From assembly GCA_009919985.1 (NCBI GenBank), contig RGAX01000117.1:1-8400 (forward strand): 8,400 nt of DNA, given 5' to 3'. The translations under genes were made by a program, and so were the position numbers. The first letter of the stretch is position 1. Each line of letters begins with the position of its first letter. Origin of the DNA: Opitutaceae bacterium. Its GTDB lineage: Bacteria; Verrucomicrobiota; Verrucomicrobiia; Opitutales; Opitutaceae. Below are positions 1 to 6,550 of this stretch, one piece after another. The notes below the pieces were generated by a model. It made no database searches. It was not told the origin of the DNA and saw nothing but the letters and a program-made list of their open reading frames with translations.

Positions 1-126
1 GGCGAACAACCCTTTGTTGCGGAAGACGGCAGCAAACTCGTGTGCAACGGCGAAATCTACAACCACGCCGAACTTCGCCGCAAATACAACCTCGCCCGCA
101 CCGGCGATGGAGACTGCGGTATTCTG
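1..126 (+). pseudogene. Fragment of an AsnB-type class II glutamine amidotransferase domain
   Basis: Codons 1-42 read GEQPF, then CNGEIYNHAELRRKY, then TGDGDC. This matches the middle of the glutaminase domain of asparagine synthase B, where E. coli has AGAQPL, NGEIYNH and TGSDCEVILALYQ. N16, G17 and E18 correspond to the glutamine-binding Asn74-Gly75-Glu76 of AsnB, and D38 to Asp98. The homology then stops. The rest of the glutaminase fold and the whole ATP-dependent synthetase domain (PPi-loop SGGxDS) are absent, and a DedA protein follows in the same frame. The catalytic N-terminal cysteine would lie about 60 residues upstream, outside the window. A half glutaminase domain should not fold or work, so I call it a remnant. 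It could also be the left side of an assembly chimera. Both AsnB (…ILLDLIKK-like) and DedA (MDLIKK-like) could share bases around 127-144, which would allow either a recombination or a misjoin. Confidence 0.75.
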
Positions 127-786
127 CTCGACCTCATCAAAAAGCTCATCGATTTCATTCTTCACATCGACAAGCACCTCGCCGAGATCATCGCCAGCTA
201 TGGTCTTTGGACATACGGACTTTTGTTCTTAATCATCTTTGCCGAGACGGGACTGGTGGTTACCCCGTTTTTACCAGGCGATTCACTCCTCTTCGCGGCA
301 GGTGCCTTTTGCGCCAAACCGGAGACGGGGCTTAACGTGCACGTCATGGCGCTACTGCTTTTTGTAGCCGCCTTCATCGGCGATACGTTAAATTACTGGA
401 TTGGCGCCAAGATTGGCCCCGCCGTCTTCAACCGCGAGGACTCGATTTTTCTGCGCAAAAAACATCTAAAGCGCGCGCACGCATTTTTCGAAAAATACGG
501 TGGTCGCGCGATCGTCCTCGCCCGCTTTGTGCCTATCGTACGAACTTTCGTGCCTTTTGTGGCCGGAGCGGGTCGTATGACCTATTCGCGTTTCATCGCC
601 TACAATGCGATCGGCGGCTTCGTCTGGATCTATTTTTTCATCTACGCTGGTTTTTGGTTCGGCAACCAACCTTTCGTGCAGAAGAACTTCAAACTCGTGA
701 TCATCGCGATTATCTTCCTTTCAATCGTGCCCATTATCGTAGAATTCTGGCGTGGCTGGCGCGAAAGCAAAAAAACCGCTAAGTAA
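1..786 (+). CDS. dedA: DedA-family membrane protein with an in-frame AsnB-like N-terminal piece (5' end outside window)
   Basis: The frame is open from base 1 to the TAA at 784-786, giving 261 codons in the window. Codons 43-261 are a complete DedA (SNARE-associated/VTT) protein. They include FLPGDSLLFAAG (about codons 89-100), the VLARFVPIVRTFVPFVAGAG block with its conserved arginines, and several hydrophobic segments. Closeness to E. coli DedA is high as I recall that protein (LIDFILHID, ETGLVVTPFLPGDSLLF), and the length from codon 43 is 219 residues, the same as E. coli DedA. Family members are inner-membrane proteins linked to membrane homeostasis and proposed to act as lipid flippases or transporters. 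Oddity: the codon that should be Met1 is CTC (127-129), and no ATG, GTG or TTG lies close to it. Codons 1-42 are instead an asparagine-synthase fragment. In-frame starts that could be used are GTG at 40 or CTG at 124; otherwise translation begins outside the window. The DedA call is firm; whether the fused protein is real is uncertain. Confidence 0.9.
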   Translation, partial: GEQPFVAEDGSKLVCNGEIYNHAELRRKYNLARTGDGDCGILLDLIKKLIDFILHIDKHLAEIIASYGLWTYGLLFLIIFAETGLVVTPFLPGDSLLFAAGAFCAKPETGLNVHVMALLLFVAAFIGDTLNYWIGAKIGPAVFNREDSIFLRKKHLKRAHAFFEKYGGRAIVLARFVPIVRTFVPFVAGAGRMTYSRFIAYNAIGGFVWIYFFIYAGFWFGNQPFVQKNFKLVIIAIIFLSIVPIIVEFWRGWRESKKTAK

Positions 787-790
787 AAGC

Positions 791-865
791 TGGTGCGAGC
801 GCTGGGAATCGAACCCAGATCAATAGCTTCGGAGGCTACTACACTATCCATTGTGCTACGCTCGC
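791..865 (-). tRNA. tRNA-Arg (anticodon CCG)
   Basis: The reverse strand folds into a full cloverleaf of 75 nt including the encoded CCA. The acceptor stem is GCGAGCG with CGCTCGC, with discriminator A. The D-arm is GCAC-AATGGATA-GTGT. The anticodon arm is GTAGC-CTCCGAA-GCTAT, and the T-arm is CTGGG-TTCGATT-CCCAG. The anticodon CCG lies at 830-832 on the plus strand (read as CGG there) and decodes the arginine codon CGG. The AATGGATA D-loop is typical of bacterial tRNA-Arg. CCA is at 791-793. The gene is tail to tail with dedA, four bases past its TAA, and divergent from glnS. No good terminator hairpin follows it, only a run of seven T about 15 nt downstream inside the dedA coding region. 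Confidence 0.95.
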
Positions 866-879
866 AGGGCTGAACCGTC

Positions 880-908
880 ATGAAGCGTACCGGCCTTCTG
901 TGCGTCAA
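880..908 (-). promoter_or_regulatory. Candidate sigma-70-type promoter for tRNA-Arg
   Basis: On the minus strand TTGACG (903-908) matches the -35 consensus at five of six bases. It is followed after 17 bases by CTTCAT (880-885), a weak -10 with three of six matches. Transcription would start about 5-10 bases before the mature tRNA 5' end at 865. The position and spacing fit a tRNA promoter, but the -10 is poor, so this is tentative. Confidence 0.35.
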
Positions 909-967
909 GCCCGCGCCTCCAATTGTGACGTTGATTCGCCACGCCGAGCGCCGCAATTTGTCACTCT

Positions 968-2767
968 ATGACCGCTGAGAACACTGCGCCTATCACGCCT
1001 CCGCCTCCGAGCGATTTCGTCCGCGATATCGTCGCCGGCCACGTCGCCGAAAAGCGCTACCCCAAGATCGTCACGCGTTTCCCGCCTGAGCCCAACGGCT
1101 ACCTCCACCTCGGCCACGCGAAATCCATCTGCCTTAATTTCGGCATCGCCCGAGAAAACAACGGCCAGTGCAACTTACGCTGCGATGACACCAACCCGGT
1201 CAAAGAGGACGTGGAGTACGTTGATTCCATCACCACCGATGTTCTTTGGCTCATCGCCGGCTGGGCCGACGTGCAACTCGGCTTCAAACCCAAAGGCGCC
1301 AAACCCGCCGCGCTCACCTCCCAAGGCCGCCCCGATTTCTACCTCGCGCCCACCGCGCCCGGTGATCAATCCGAAGCCTTTTTTGCTTCCGATTACTTCG
1401 AACAACTCTACGGCTACGCGCTCGAACTGATCCAAAAAGGTAAAGCCTACGTTTGCGATCTCAGCCCCGAAGACACCGAAAGCTACCGAGGATCGCCCGA
1501 TCAACCTGGCCGTGAAAGCCCTTTCCGGTCACGTAGCGTCGCCGAAAACTTAGAGCTTTTCCAACGCATGAAAGCCGGCGAGTTCCCCAACGGAGCCCGC
1601 TCGCTCCGCGCCAAAATCGACATGTCCGCGCCCAACCTTTGGCTGCGTGACCCGCTGCTCTACCGAATTCGCCACGTGTCACACCACCACGCCGGCGACG
1701 CTTGGTGTATCTACCCGCTTTACGATTACGCGCACTGCCTCAGCGATTACCTCGAAGGCATCACACACAGCATCTGCACACTGGAGTTCGTTGATCACCG
1801 CCCGCTCTACGATTGGATTCTTGGCTCCTTGGATCTACCGCGTGCGCTGCCGCACCAATACGAATTCGCCAAGCTCAACCTCGGCTATACTCTCGTATCG
1901 AAGCGTAAACTTCTCCACCTCGTGCAGGAAAAAATTGTCGCCGGTTGGGACGACCCGCGCATGCCTACGCTCTCCGGTCTTCGTCGTCGCGGTATCCCAG
2001 CCAGTGCCATCCGCAATTTTGTCACCGGCCTCGGTGTCACCAAATTCGATTCTCTCACCGAAGTCGCCGTCTTCGAAAATGCCATTCGCAACGAACTCAA
2101 CACCCTCGCCCATCGTCGCCTCGCCGTGTTGAAGCCAATCAAACTGGTACTCACCAATATCGCCGTGGATGAATCTATCGCCTGCGAGGCCACCAATAAT
2201 CCCCAGGACGAAAAGCCCACGACCCGTCCGATTACCCTCACCCGCGAGGTCTACATCGATGGCGAAGATTTCGCCGAGGTACCGCCTCCCAAGTACTTCC
2301 GACTAAAACCAGGTGGCGAAGTTCGCCTGAAGTACGCCTGCATCATCAAGCTCGACGAGATCGTGAAAGACACCGCTGGCAACATCACCGAGTTGCGTTG
2401 TACCGCCGATCTGACCACGCGCTCTGGCCAACCCAACTCCGACAAAAAAGTTAAAGGCACCATCCACTGGGTCAGCGCGACTCAGGCGATCGACGCCGAG
2501 GTGCGCCTCTACGATCGCCTCTTCACCGTGCCTGAACCGGGCGCGAGCGACGATTTCCTCCAACACGTTAACCCTCAGTCGCTCGAAGTCATCACGGCCA
2601 AACTCGAACCCGCCCTCGTCGGTGCCAAAGTGGGCGAGAGTTTTCAATTCGAACGTCTTGGCTACTTCGCACCCGACGCCAAGGACCACTCGTCTAACCG
2701 TCTCGTGTTCAACCGCACGATCACGCTACGCGATGCTTGGGCAGGAAAGCCAACCGGTCAGAAATAA
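968..2767 (+). CDS. glnS: Glutamine--tRNA ligase (GlnRS)
   Basis: This class Ib aminoacyl-tRNA synthetase charges tRNA-Gln with glutamine using ATP in the cytoplasm. The 599 residues align along the whole of E. coli GlnRS (554 residues). The ATP-site HIGH motif is HLGH at 47-50 within PPEPNGYLHLGHAKS. The substrate-binding RxDDTNP motif is at 71-77 (Cys replaces the E. coli Phe at 72). The LEGITHSICTLEF block is at 262-274, and KMSKS is present as VSKRK at 310-314. GWDDPRMPTLSGLRRRG is at 326-342. The C-terminal anticodon-binding beta-barrels (about 385-590) keep KVKGTIHWVSA and EVRLYDRLF. Oddity: residues about 101-137 are an insertion between the first Rossmann half and SDYFEQL, where E. 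coli has only a few residues. A second, smaller expansion near 400-425 lies in the first barrel. The ATG has no visible Shine-Dalgarno, but the N-terminus aligns well. The gene stands alone, divergent from tRNA-Arg. Confidence 0.97.
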   Translation: MTAENTAPITPPPPSDFVRDIVAGHVAEKRYPKIVTRFPPEPNGYLHLGHAKSICLNFGIARENNGQCNLRCDDTNPVKEDVEYVDSITTDVLWLIAGWADVQLGFKPKGAKPAALTSQGRPDFYLAPTAPGDQSEAFFASDYFEQLYGYALELIQKGKAYVCDLSPEDTESYRGSPDQPGRESPFRSRSVAENLELFQRMKAGEFPNGARSLRAKIDMSAPNLWLRDPLLYRIRHVSHHHAGDAWCIYPLYDYAHCLSDYLEGITHSICTLEFVDHRPLYDWILGSLDLPRALPHQYEFAKLNLGYTLVSKRKLLHLVQEKIVAGWDDPRMPTLSGLRRRGIPASAIRNFVTGLGVTKFDSLTEVAVFENAIRNELNTLAHRRLAVLKPIKLVLTNIAVDESIACEATNNPQDEKPTTRPITLTREVYIDGEDFAEVPPPKYFRLKPGGEVRLKYACIIKLDEIVKDTAGNITELRCTADLTTRSGQPNSDKKVKGTIHWVSATQAIDAEVRLYDRLFTVPEPGASDDFLQHVNPQSLEVITAKLEPALVGAKVGESFQFERLGYFAPDAKDHSSNRLVFNRTITLRDAWAGKPTGQK

Positions 2768-2852
2768 CTCTGACCTTGTCGCTCTCGCTCAAATTTTAGC
2801 AATCACCCACGCCGACCCAGCGCGGATTTTTATCGCTCCCGCCTGCTTAAGG

Positions 2853-2886
2853 GAATCCCGGCCCTTCAGGGCCGGGAGGAGGTCAA
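2853..2886 (+). mobile_element. Solitary IS200/IS605-like right-end motif (hairpin plus GAGGAGGTCAA), or a hairpin terminator of glnS
   Basis: GAATC begins at 2853 and leads into a perfect stem: TCCCGGCCC (2856-2864), loop TTCA (2865-2868), GGGCCGGGA (2869-2877). GGAGGTCAA follows, ending at 2886. Right ends of IS200/IS605-type transposons, which also form the 3' scaffold of the TnpB guide RNA, commonly have this order: GAATC, hairpin with a TTTA or TTCA-like loop, GAGG, TCAA. No tnpA or tnpB and no matching left end can be seen between glnS and the next gene, so this would be a remnant or a minimal non-autonomous element. The other reading is a rho-independent terminator for glnS. Against that, the five-T run (2887-2891) starts about nine bases after the stem instead of directly at it. 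The rest of the gap 2768-2950 shows nothing recognisable. Confidence 0.45.
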
Positions 2887-2950
2887 TTTTTCTAAGTTTC
2901 TGACCGCATCTTCTACGGCAACCTCACGTCAACCCCGAACAACCTATTCC

Positions 2951-5107
2951 ATGCGCCTACTCCGTCTCCTTTTTGCCCTTTTGGCCGCCTCGGTATCTCT
3001 GCTCCTCGCCGAGACTCCGGATTTTAAGGCACTCGCGTCCCTGATCGCACAGAATCCCCGCCAACATCCTTACCTCATTTTTAGCGCCGAGGAAAAGCCT
3101 GCCATGCTTGCGCGGATTAAAAATGATCCAAAATCAGCCGAGACCTTTGCGCGAGTCCTTCTCGAAGGCCGACGCCTGCTCCACGCCACCGCCGAACGCG
3201 AAGCCCCGCCCCGGATTATTCACACTCGCTACGTCGGTGCCGACGATTACCGCCGCTATGTATCCGAACATATCGACGCCGCCTTTACGTTAGCCTTTCT
3301 CTACCAAATGACCGGCGACTCGGCGTACGTGGGTAAAGCTTTTGAGCACGCCAATATCGTCTGCGCGCAAGAATCCTGGATTCAAAGCGCCCATTCCTTC
3401 GATGTGATTTATCCGCGTGTCTGGCCCTACGGCGCCAAAGACGACCAAGTGGTTTTCTCCTATGACATCACCGCGAGCGCTACAAGCCAACGCCTGGCCT
3501 ACATCTACGATTGGCTCCATTCGGCGCTAACCAAGGCCCAGCGCGACCGCATCCGAGGCGCGCTCTTGGAAAAAGCCATCACGCGCGTCCGCGGCAATTA
3601 TGAGTACTTCTGGTGGGCCACTGCCTACAAATGCAACTGGTCCGGCATCTGCCACACCGGCCTCGGTCTCGCCGCGCTCGCGCTCCTTGGAGAAGATCCG
3701 CAACTCACCGACGTCATTGCCCGCTCTTACGAAGGCGTCTGGAACATGCTCGAACATGTCGGCACCGACGGTGCTTGGCAGGAAGGCCGCGGCTATTGGG
3801 CCTACGGCGTTGGCGAGAGCCTGCGCTTGATTGACGCCCTCAAACGCGCGAGCGGCGGAAAAGTGAATCTCTTCCAACACCGCAGCCTTTACCCGCATCC
3901 AGTGGACTTCGGTCTATTTGGCCTTACCGGTGGCTTCGGTGATGGTTCCGGCAATCCCGTGGGCGAGTCCTACGTCATCAACAAAATGGCCCAAGAAAGC
4001 GGTGACCCTCAGGCAGCATGGTACGCCAAAACTTTCGTGCGATCCCAAGGCAGCATTTTCGACCTCCTCTGGCCCGAGACCACGGTCGCCGCCCAACCAC
4101 CGACGGAAGCCTCCAAATATTTCCCCAGCATCGACTGGGCTTTTCTACGGCGCGATTTTACGCCCGATTCTGTCACCATCGCAACCAAAGCCGGCATGAA
4201 CGACGACCCACACCACGGGCACCTCGACATCGGCACGTTCAACCTCACTTGGCATAACCTCACATTCGTCGGCGAAGTCCCCCGCACGCCCTACGACGAA
4301 CAGTATTTCGGCGCGTTACGCTGGGATTATCTCCAAGCCCGCACCGCTGGCCACAACGTCGTCATGGTCAACGGCGAGGAACAAATCTGCGCCAAACTCA
4401 AAGACCAACCTTGGCAGTCCGGCATCGGTGGCAAGATCATGCACTACCAATCCGAGCCCACGTTCTCAGCCGTCAGCATGGACCCCACCCTCGCCTATCC
4501 CGGCAAGGAACTGAAACAGTGGCAGCGTTCCATCGTCCTCGATAAAGTTAACAACATCGTCGTCGTCCTCGACCGCGTACGTTGCGCCGTGGGCGCCGAT
4601 ATCGAAGTGCGCTTTCACACCGGCGTCGAAGCCACCATCAAAGACAACCAAGTTCTGCTTCACGCCGCCGCCGAAAATATTGCGGCAGCCGAAGCTCCTC
4701 GCGCGCGTGCTAGCACGACAAAGCGCGCCACGACCCCGACCAAAAACGGCGAACACCGCTACGCCACGGCTGAAGCCCCCACCGCGCGGGCGCGCAACAG
4801 CACGATGACCATGCAGGCGCTGTTCGCTGGGAACTTTACCCTTACGAAGGGCCGGCAACCCGATTTACCCGTTACACAAGAAGCCACGCTATCCTGGGCT
4901 CCGTATTTTAGCACGTTGGTCAAAGCGCCTGCCGAAGAAAACCTCATCGCCGCCGTCTTTTATCCCGGCGAACTGAATTCCGCGAGCCAGCCCATCGCTT
5001 GCAAACTCGATGCGCAGAGCCAGTCGCCCAACGTTTCTTACACAGTGAACAGCAAGACGATCACTGTCGAATTCAGCGCGGCGGCGATTACCCGCACCGA
5101 AAAATAA
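2951..5107 (+). CDS. Secreted heparinase II/III-family polysaccharide lyase
   Basis: This is a 718-residue protein with a signal peptide: Arg at 2 and 5, a hydrophobic core at 6-19, and likely cleavage after LLLA-20. HPYLIFSAEEKPAMLARIK (39-57) is the usual opening of heparinase II-like lyases. An alpha/alpha-toroid follows (about 40-375) with NWSGICHTGLGLAALAL (229-245) and WQEGRGYWAYGVGESLRLI (276-294). The heparinase II/III beta-sandwich domain (PF07940-like) begins near 395 and contains HHGHLDIGTFNL (421-432) and GHNVVMVNG (467-475). Candidate catalytic or metal residues by analogy are H235, Y282, H421/H423, D426 and H468. Such enzymes cleave uronic-acid polysaccharides by beta-elimination in the periplasm or outside the cell; the substrate here cannot be read from the sequence. 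Residues about 572-618 form an Ala/Thr/Arg-rich insert that interrupts the C-terminal sandwich. No sugar transporter, sulfatase or SusC/D genes are next to it, so it is not in an obvious utilisation locus. No Shine-Dalgarno precedes the ATG. It is convergent with gltX, with 10 bases between the stops. Confidence 0.85.
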   Translation: MRLLRLLFALLAASVSLLLAETPDFKALASLIAQNPRQHPYLIFSAEEKPAMLARIKNDPKSAETFARVLLEGRRLLHATAEREAPPRIIHTRYVGADDYRRYVSEHIDAAFTLAFLYQMTGDSAYVGKAFEHANIVCAQESWIQSAHSFDVIYPRVWPYGAKDDQVVFSYDITASATSQRLAYIYDWLHSALTKAQRDRIRGALLEKAITRVRGNYEYFWWATAYKCNWSGICHTGLGLAALALLGEDPQLTDVIARSYEGVWNMLEHVGTDGAWQEGRGYWAYGVGESLRLIDALKRASGGKVNLFQHRSLYPHPVDFGLFGLTGGFGDGSGNPVGESYVINKMAQESGDPQAAWYAKTFVRSQGSIFDLLWPETTVAAQPPTEASKYFPSIDWAFLRRDFTPDSVTIATKAGMNDDPHHGHLDIGTFNLTWHNLTFVGEVPRTPYDEQYFGALRWDYLQARTAGHNVVMVNGEEQICAKLKDQPWQSGIGGKIMHYQSEPTFSAVSMDPTLAYPGKELKQWQRSIVLDKVNNIVVVLDRVRCAVGADIEVRFHTGVEATIKDNQVLLHAAAENIAAAEAPRARASTTKRATTPTKNGEHRYATAEAPTARARNSTMTMQALFAGNFTLTKGRQPDLPVTQEATLSWAPYFSTLVKAPAEENLIAAVFYPGELNSASQPIACKLDAQSQSPNVSYTVNSKTITVEFSAAAITRTEK
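4688..4804 (+). repeat. Imperfect direct repeat in a low-complexity insert of the lyase gene
   Basis: Two copies of an AEAP(R/T)ARA…ST unit occur, at residues 580-589 (bases 4688-4717) and 607-618 (bases 4769-4804). A Thr/Lys-rich spacer separates them. The first copy contains a 12-base palindrome, CGTGCTAGCACG, at 4706-4717. The composition (Ala, Arg, Thr, no hydrophobic pattern) is unlike the flanking beta-strand sequence, so this is probably a flexible loop expanded by duplication. No function is implied. Confidence 0.55.
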
Positions 5108-5117
5108 TCTGCACCCC

Positions 5118-6491
5118 TCAAGCGACCGCGAGAAGTCGCGCAAGGCGTTGCTCGACGCGATTGCGTCCCAGCACCCGGAAAATACTGGTGATGCTGGGTC
5201 CCGCGTTCGTGCCTGAAACCGCGAGTCGTGCAACAGCCTGATAATCGCCGAATCCAAGCCCCTTGCTTGTAGCTAAGGCCTTAATCGCCTCTTCAATAGC
5301 GCTGTCGCTGGATAAATCCATCGCAGGCAAGGTCGAGATCAATTCACTGAGGCGAGTCTTCGATTCGGGCTTACCCATGACCTTGTCCTTAACCTTGGGA
5401 TCAAGCGCAAAGTCGTCGTTGAAAAAATATCCCGTATAAACCGGCAACTCCTCGAACCCTTTGATTTTCGGTTGAGCAAGCATCATGACCTCGCGGAACA
5501 CCTCGGGTTGGGCGAGCGCGGCTACACCGGCAGGATTTTTTTCAAAAAAAGCCTTCGCCTCCGCGACAAATCGCTCCGTCGGTAAAGCGAGCAAGTAAGC
5601 CATGTTCATGTGCGCGAGTTTCTTCTCATCGAAACGCGCATTGCTTTGATTCACCCCAGGCAAATCAAACAATTGAATCACCTCTGCGATCAGCATTTTC
5701 TCGCGATCGTCTTTGGGATTCCAACCGAGTAGACACAAAAAGTTCACCAACGCCTCGGGTAGAAATCCCCGCTTTTGATATTCTTCGATCAGCGCACCTT
5801 GGTCGCGTTTCGACATTTTTCCCGGGCCATTTTGTTTAAGAATCAGCGGAATGTGCGCGAATGCCGGCACGGGCGCTCCGAAGGCCTTGAACAACTCGAC
5901 GTGCTTGCTGGTGTTGGAAAGGTGATCTTCGCCGCGAATCACGTGCGTGATCTGCATCGCGATATCATCGACGACATTAACGAAATGAAACACCGGATTC
6001 CCATCCGAGCGGAAAATTACAAAATCCTCATCTTCAACGCGCTCCACGTGACCACGAATTTGATCTTCGATCGCCGTTGGCGCCACTTTGACCTTGGTGA
6101 CGGTCTTTTTGCGGTGCTCGTCGTAAATTTCATAACGCTCACCGAGTAGTTTGAACCACACGGCACCGTCTTTCTCATAAGTGCGTCCGGCTGCTTTGAG
6201 TTTTTGTAGATACTCCGCGTAAACCGCCGCGCGTTCGCTCTGGCGATAAGGACCAAACGCACCGCCAACCACCGGACCTTCGTCCCAATTCAGTCCCAGC
6301 CAGCGCAACGAATCATAGATCACATTCAGGAACTGTTCGCTGTTGCGCTCCTTGTCGGTGTCTTCGATGCGGAGAATGAAAACGCCGCCAGTATGCCGCG
6401 CATAAAGCCAATTGAATAAAGCCGTGCGGGCGCTACCGATATGAAAAAAACCCGTAGGACTGGGGGCGAACCGAACGCGAACTTGTGACAT
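5118..6491 (-). CDS. gltX: Glutamate--tRNA ligase (GluRS)
   Basis: This class Ib synthetase attaches glutamate to tRNA-Glu in the cytoplasm. The 457 residues fit the family, where about 470 is usual. The HIGH motif is HIGS at 17-20 within RFAPSPTGFFHIGSARTAL. RIEDTDKERN is at 41-50, VNVVDDIAMQITHVIRGEDHLSNT at 171-194, and KMSKR at 225-229. LGWNPKDDREKM follows, then the helical anticodon-binding domain (about 300-457). Oddity: the acceptor-binding insertion (about 100-160) is short and has no cysteines, so the CxC…CxY/H zinc site of E. coli GluRS is absent; many bacteria also lack it. Because GlnRS is encoded 2.3 kb away, this enzyme is probably the discriminating type that charges only tRNA-Glu; that is inference. 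The ATG (6489-6491) is chosen because RVRFAPSPTG normally starts within a few residues of Met. No Shine-Dalgarno is visible. It is divergent from the M14 peptidase gene. Confidence 0.97.
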   Translation of the reverse strand: MSQVRVRFAPSPTGFFHIGSARTALFNWLYARHTGGVFILRIEDTDKERNSEQFLNVIYDSLRWLGLNWDEGPVVGGAFGPYRQSERAAVYAEYLQKLKAAGRTYEKDGAVWFKLLGERYEIYDEHRKKTVTKVKVAPTAIEDQIRGHVERVEDEDFVIFRSDGNPVFHFVNVVDDIAMQITHVIRGEDHLSNTSKHVELFKAFGAPVPAFAHIPLILKQNGPGKMSKRDQGALIEEYQKRGFLPEALVNFLCLLGWNPKDDREKMLIAEVIQLFDLPGVNQSNARFDEKKLAHMNMAYLLALPTERFVAEAKAFFEKNPAGVAALAQPEVFREVMMLAQPKIKGFEELPVYTGYFFNDDFALDPKVKDKVMGKPESKTRLSELISTLPAMDLSSDSAIEEAIKALATSKGLGFGDYQAVARLAVSGTNAGPSITSIFRVLGRNRVEQRLARLLAVA

Positions 6492-6550
6492 GATCAGAGT
6501 TAAATGATTGCGGCTTGTACTTCGTTAAAACGGCCAGCAAGAAGCAGCAC

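Noticed and set aside
769..775. Run of seven A (T on the minus strand) beyond the tRNA-Arg 3' end, considered as its terminator
   Set aside because: No stable hairpin precedes it on the minus strand, and the run is explained by the Lys codons at the dedA C-terminus.
1647..2132. Open frame of 161 codons on the plus strand inside glnS
   Set aside because: It is Ser/Thr-rich shadow sequence in another frame of a well-supported synthetase.
2622..2903. Open frame of 93 codons overlapping the glnS end and the intergenic hairpin
   Set aside because: Its first half is glnS in another frame, it has no family resemblance, and it runs through the hairpin motif.
4706..4717. Twelve-base palindrome CGTGCTAGCACG in the lyase gene, considered as a mobile palindromic element
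   Set aside because: It is short, sits inside coding sequence, and has no second copy or target duplication in the window.
4466..4858. Open frame of 130 codons on the minus strand inside the lyase gene
   Set aside because: It is antisense to a clear lyase, has low-complexity Arg/Gly content and no recognisable motif; it is a by-product of GC-rich codon use.
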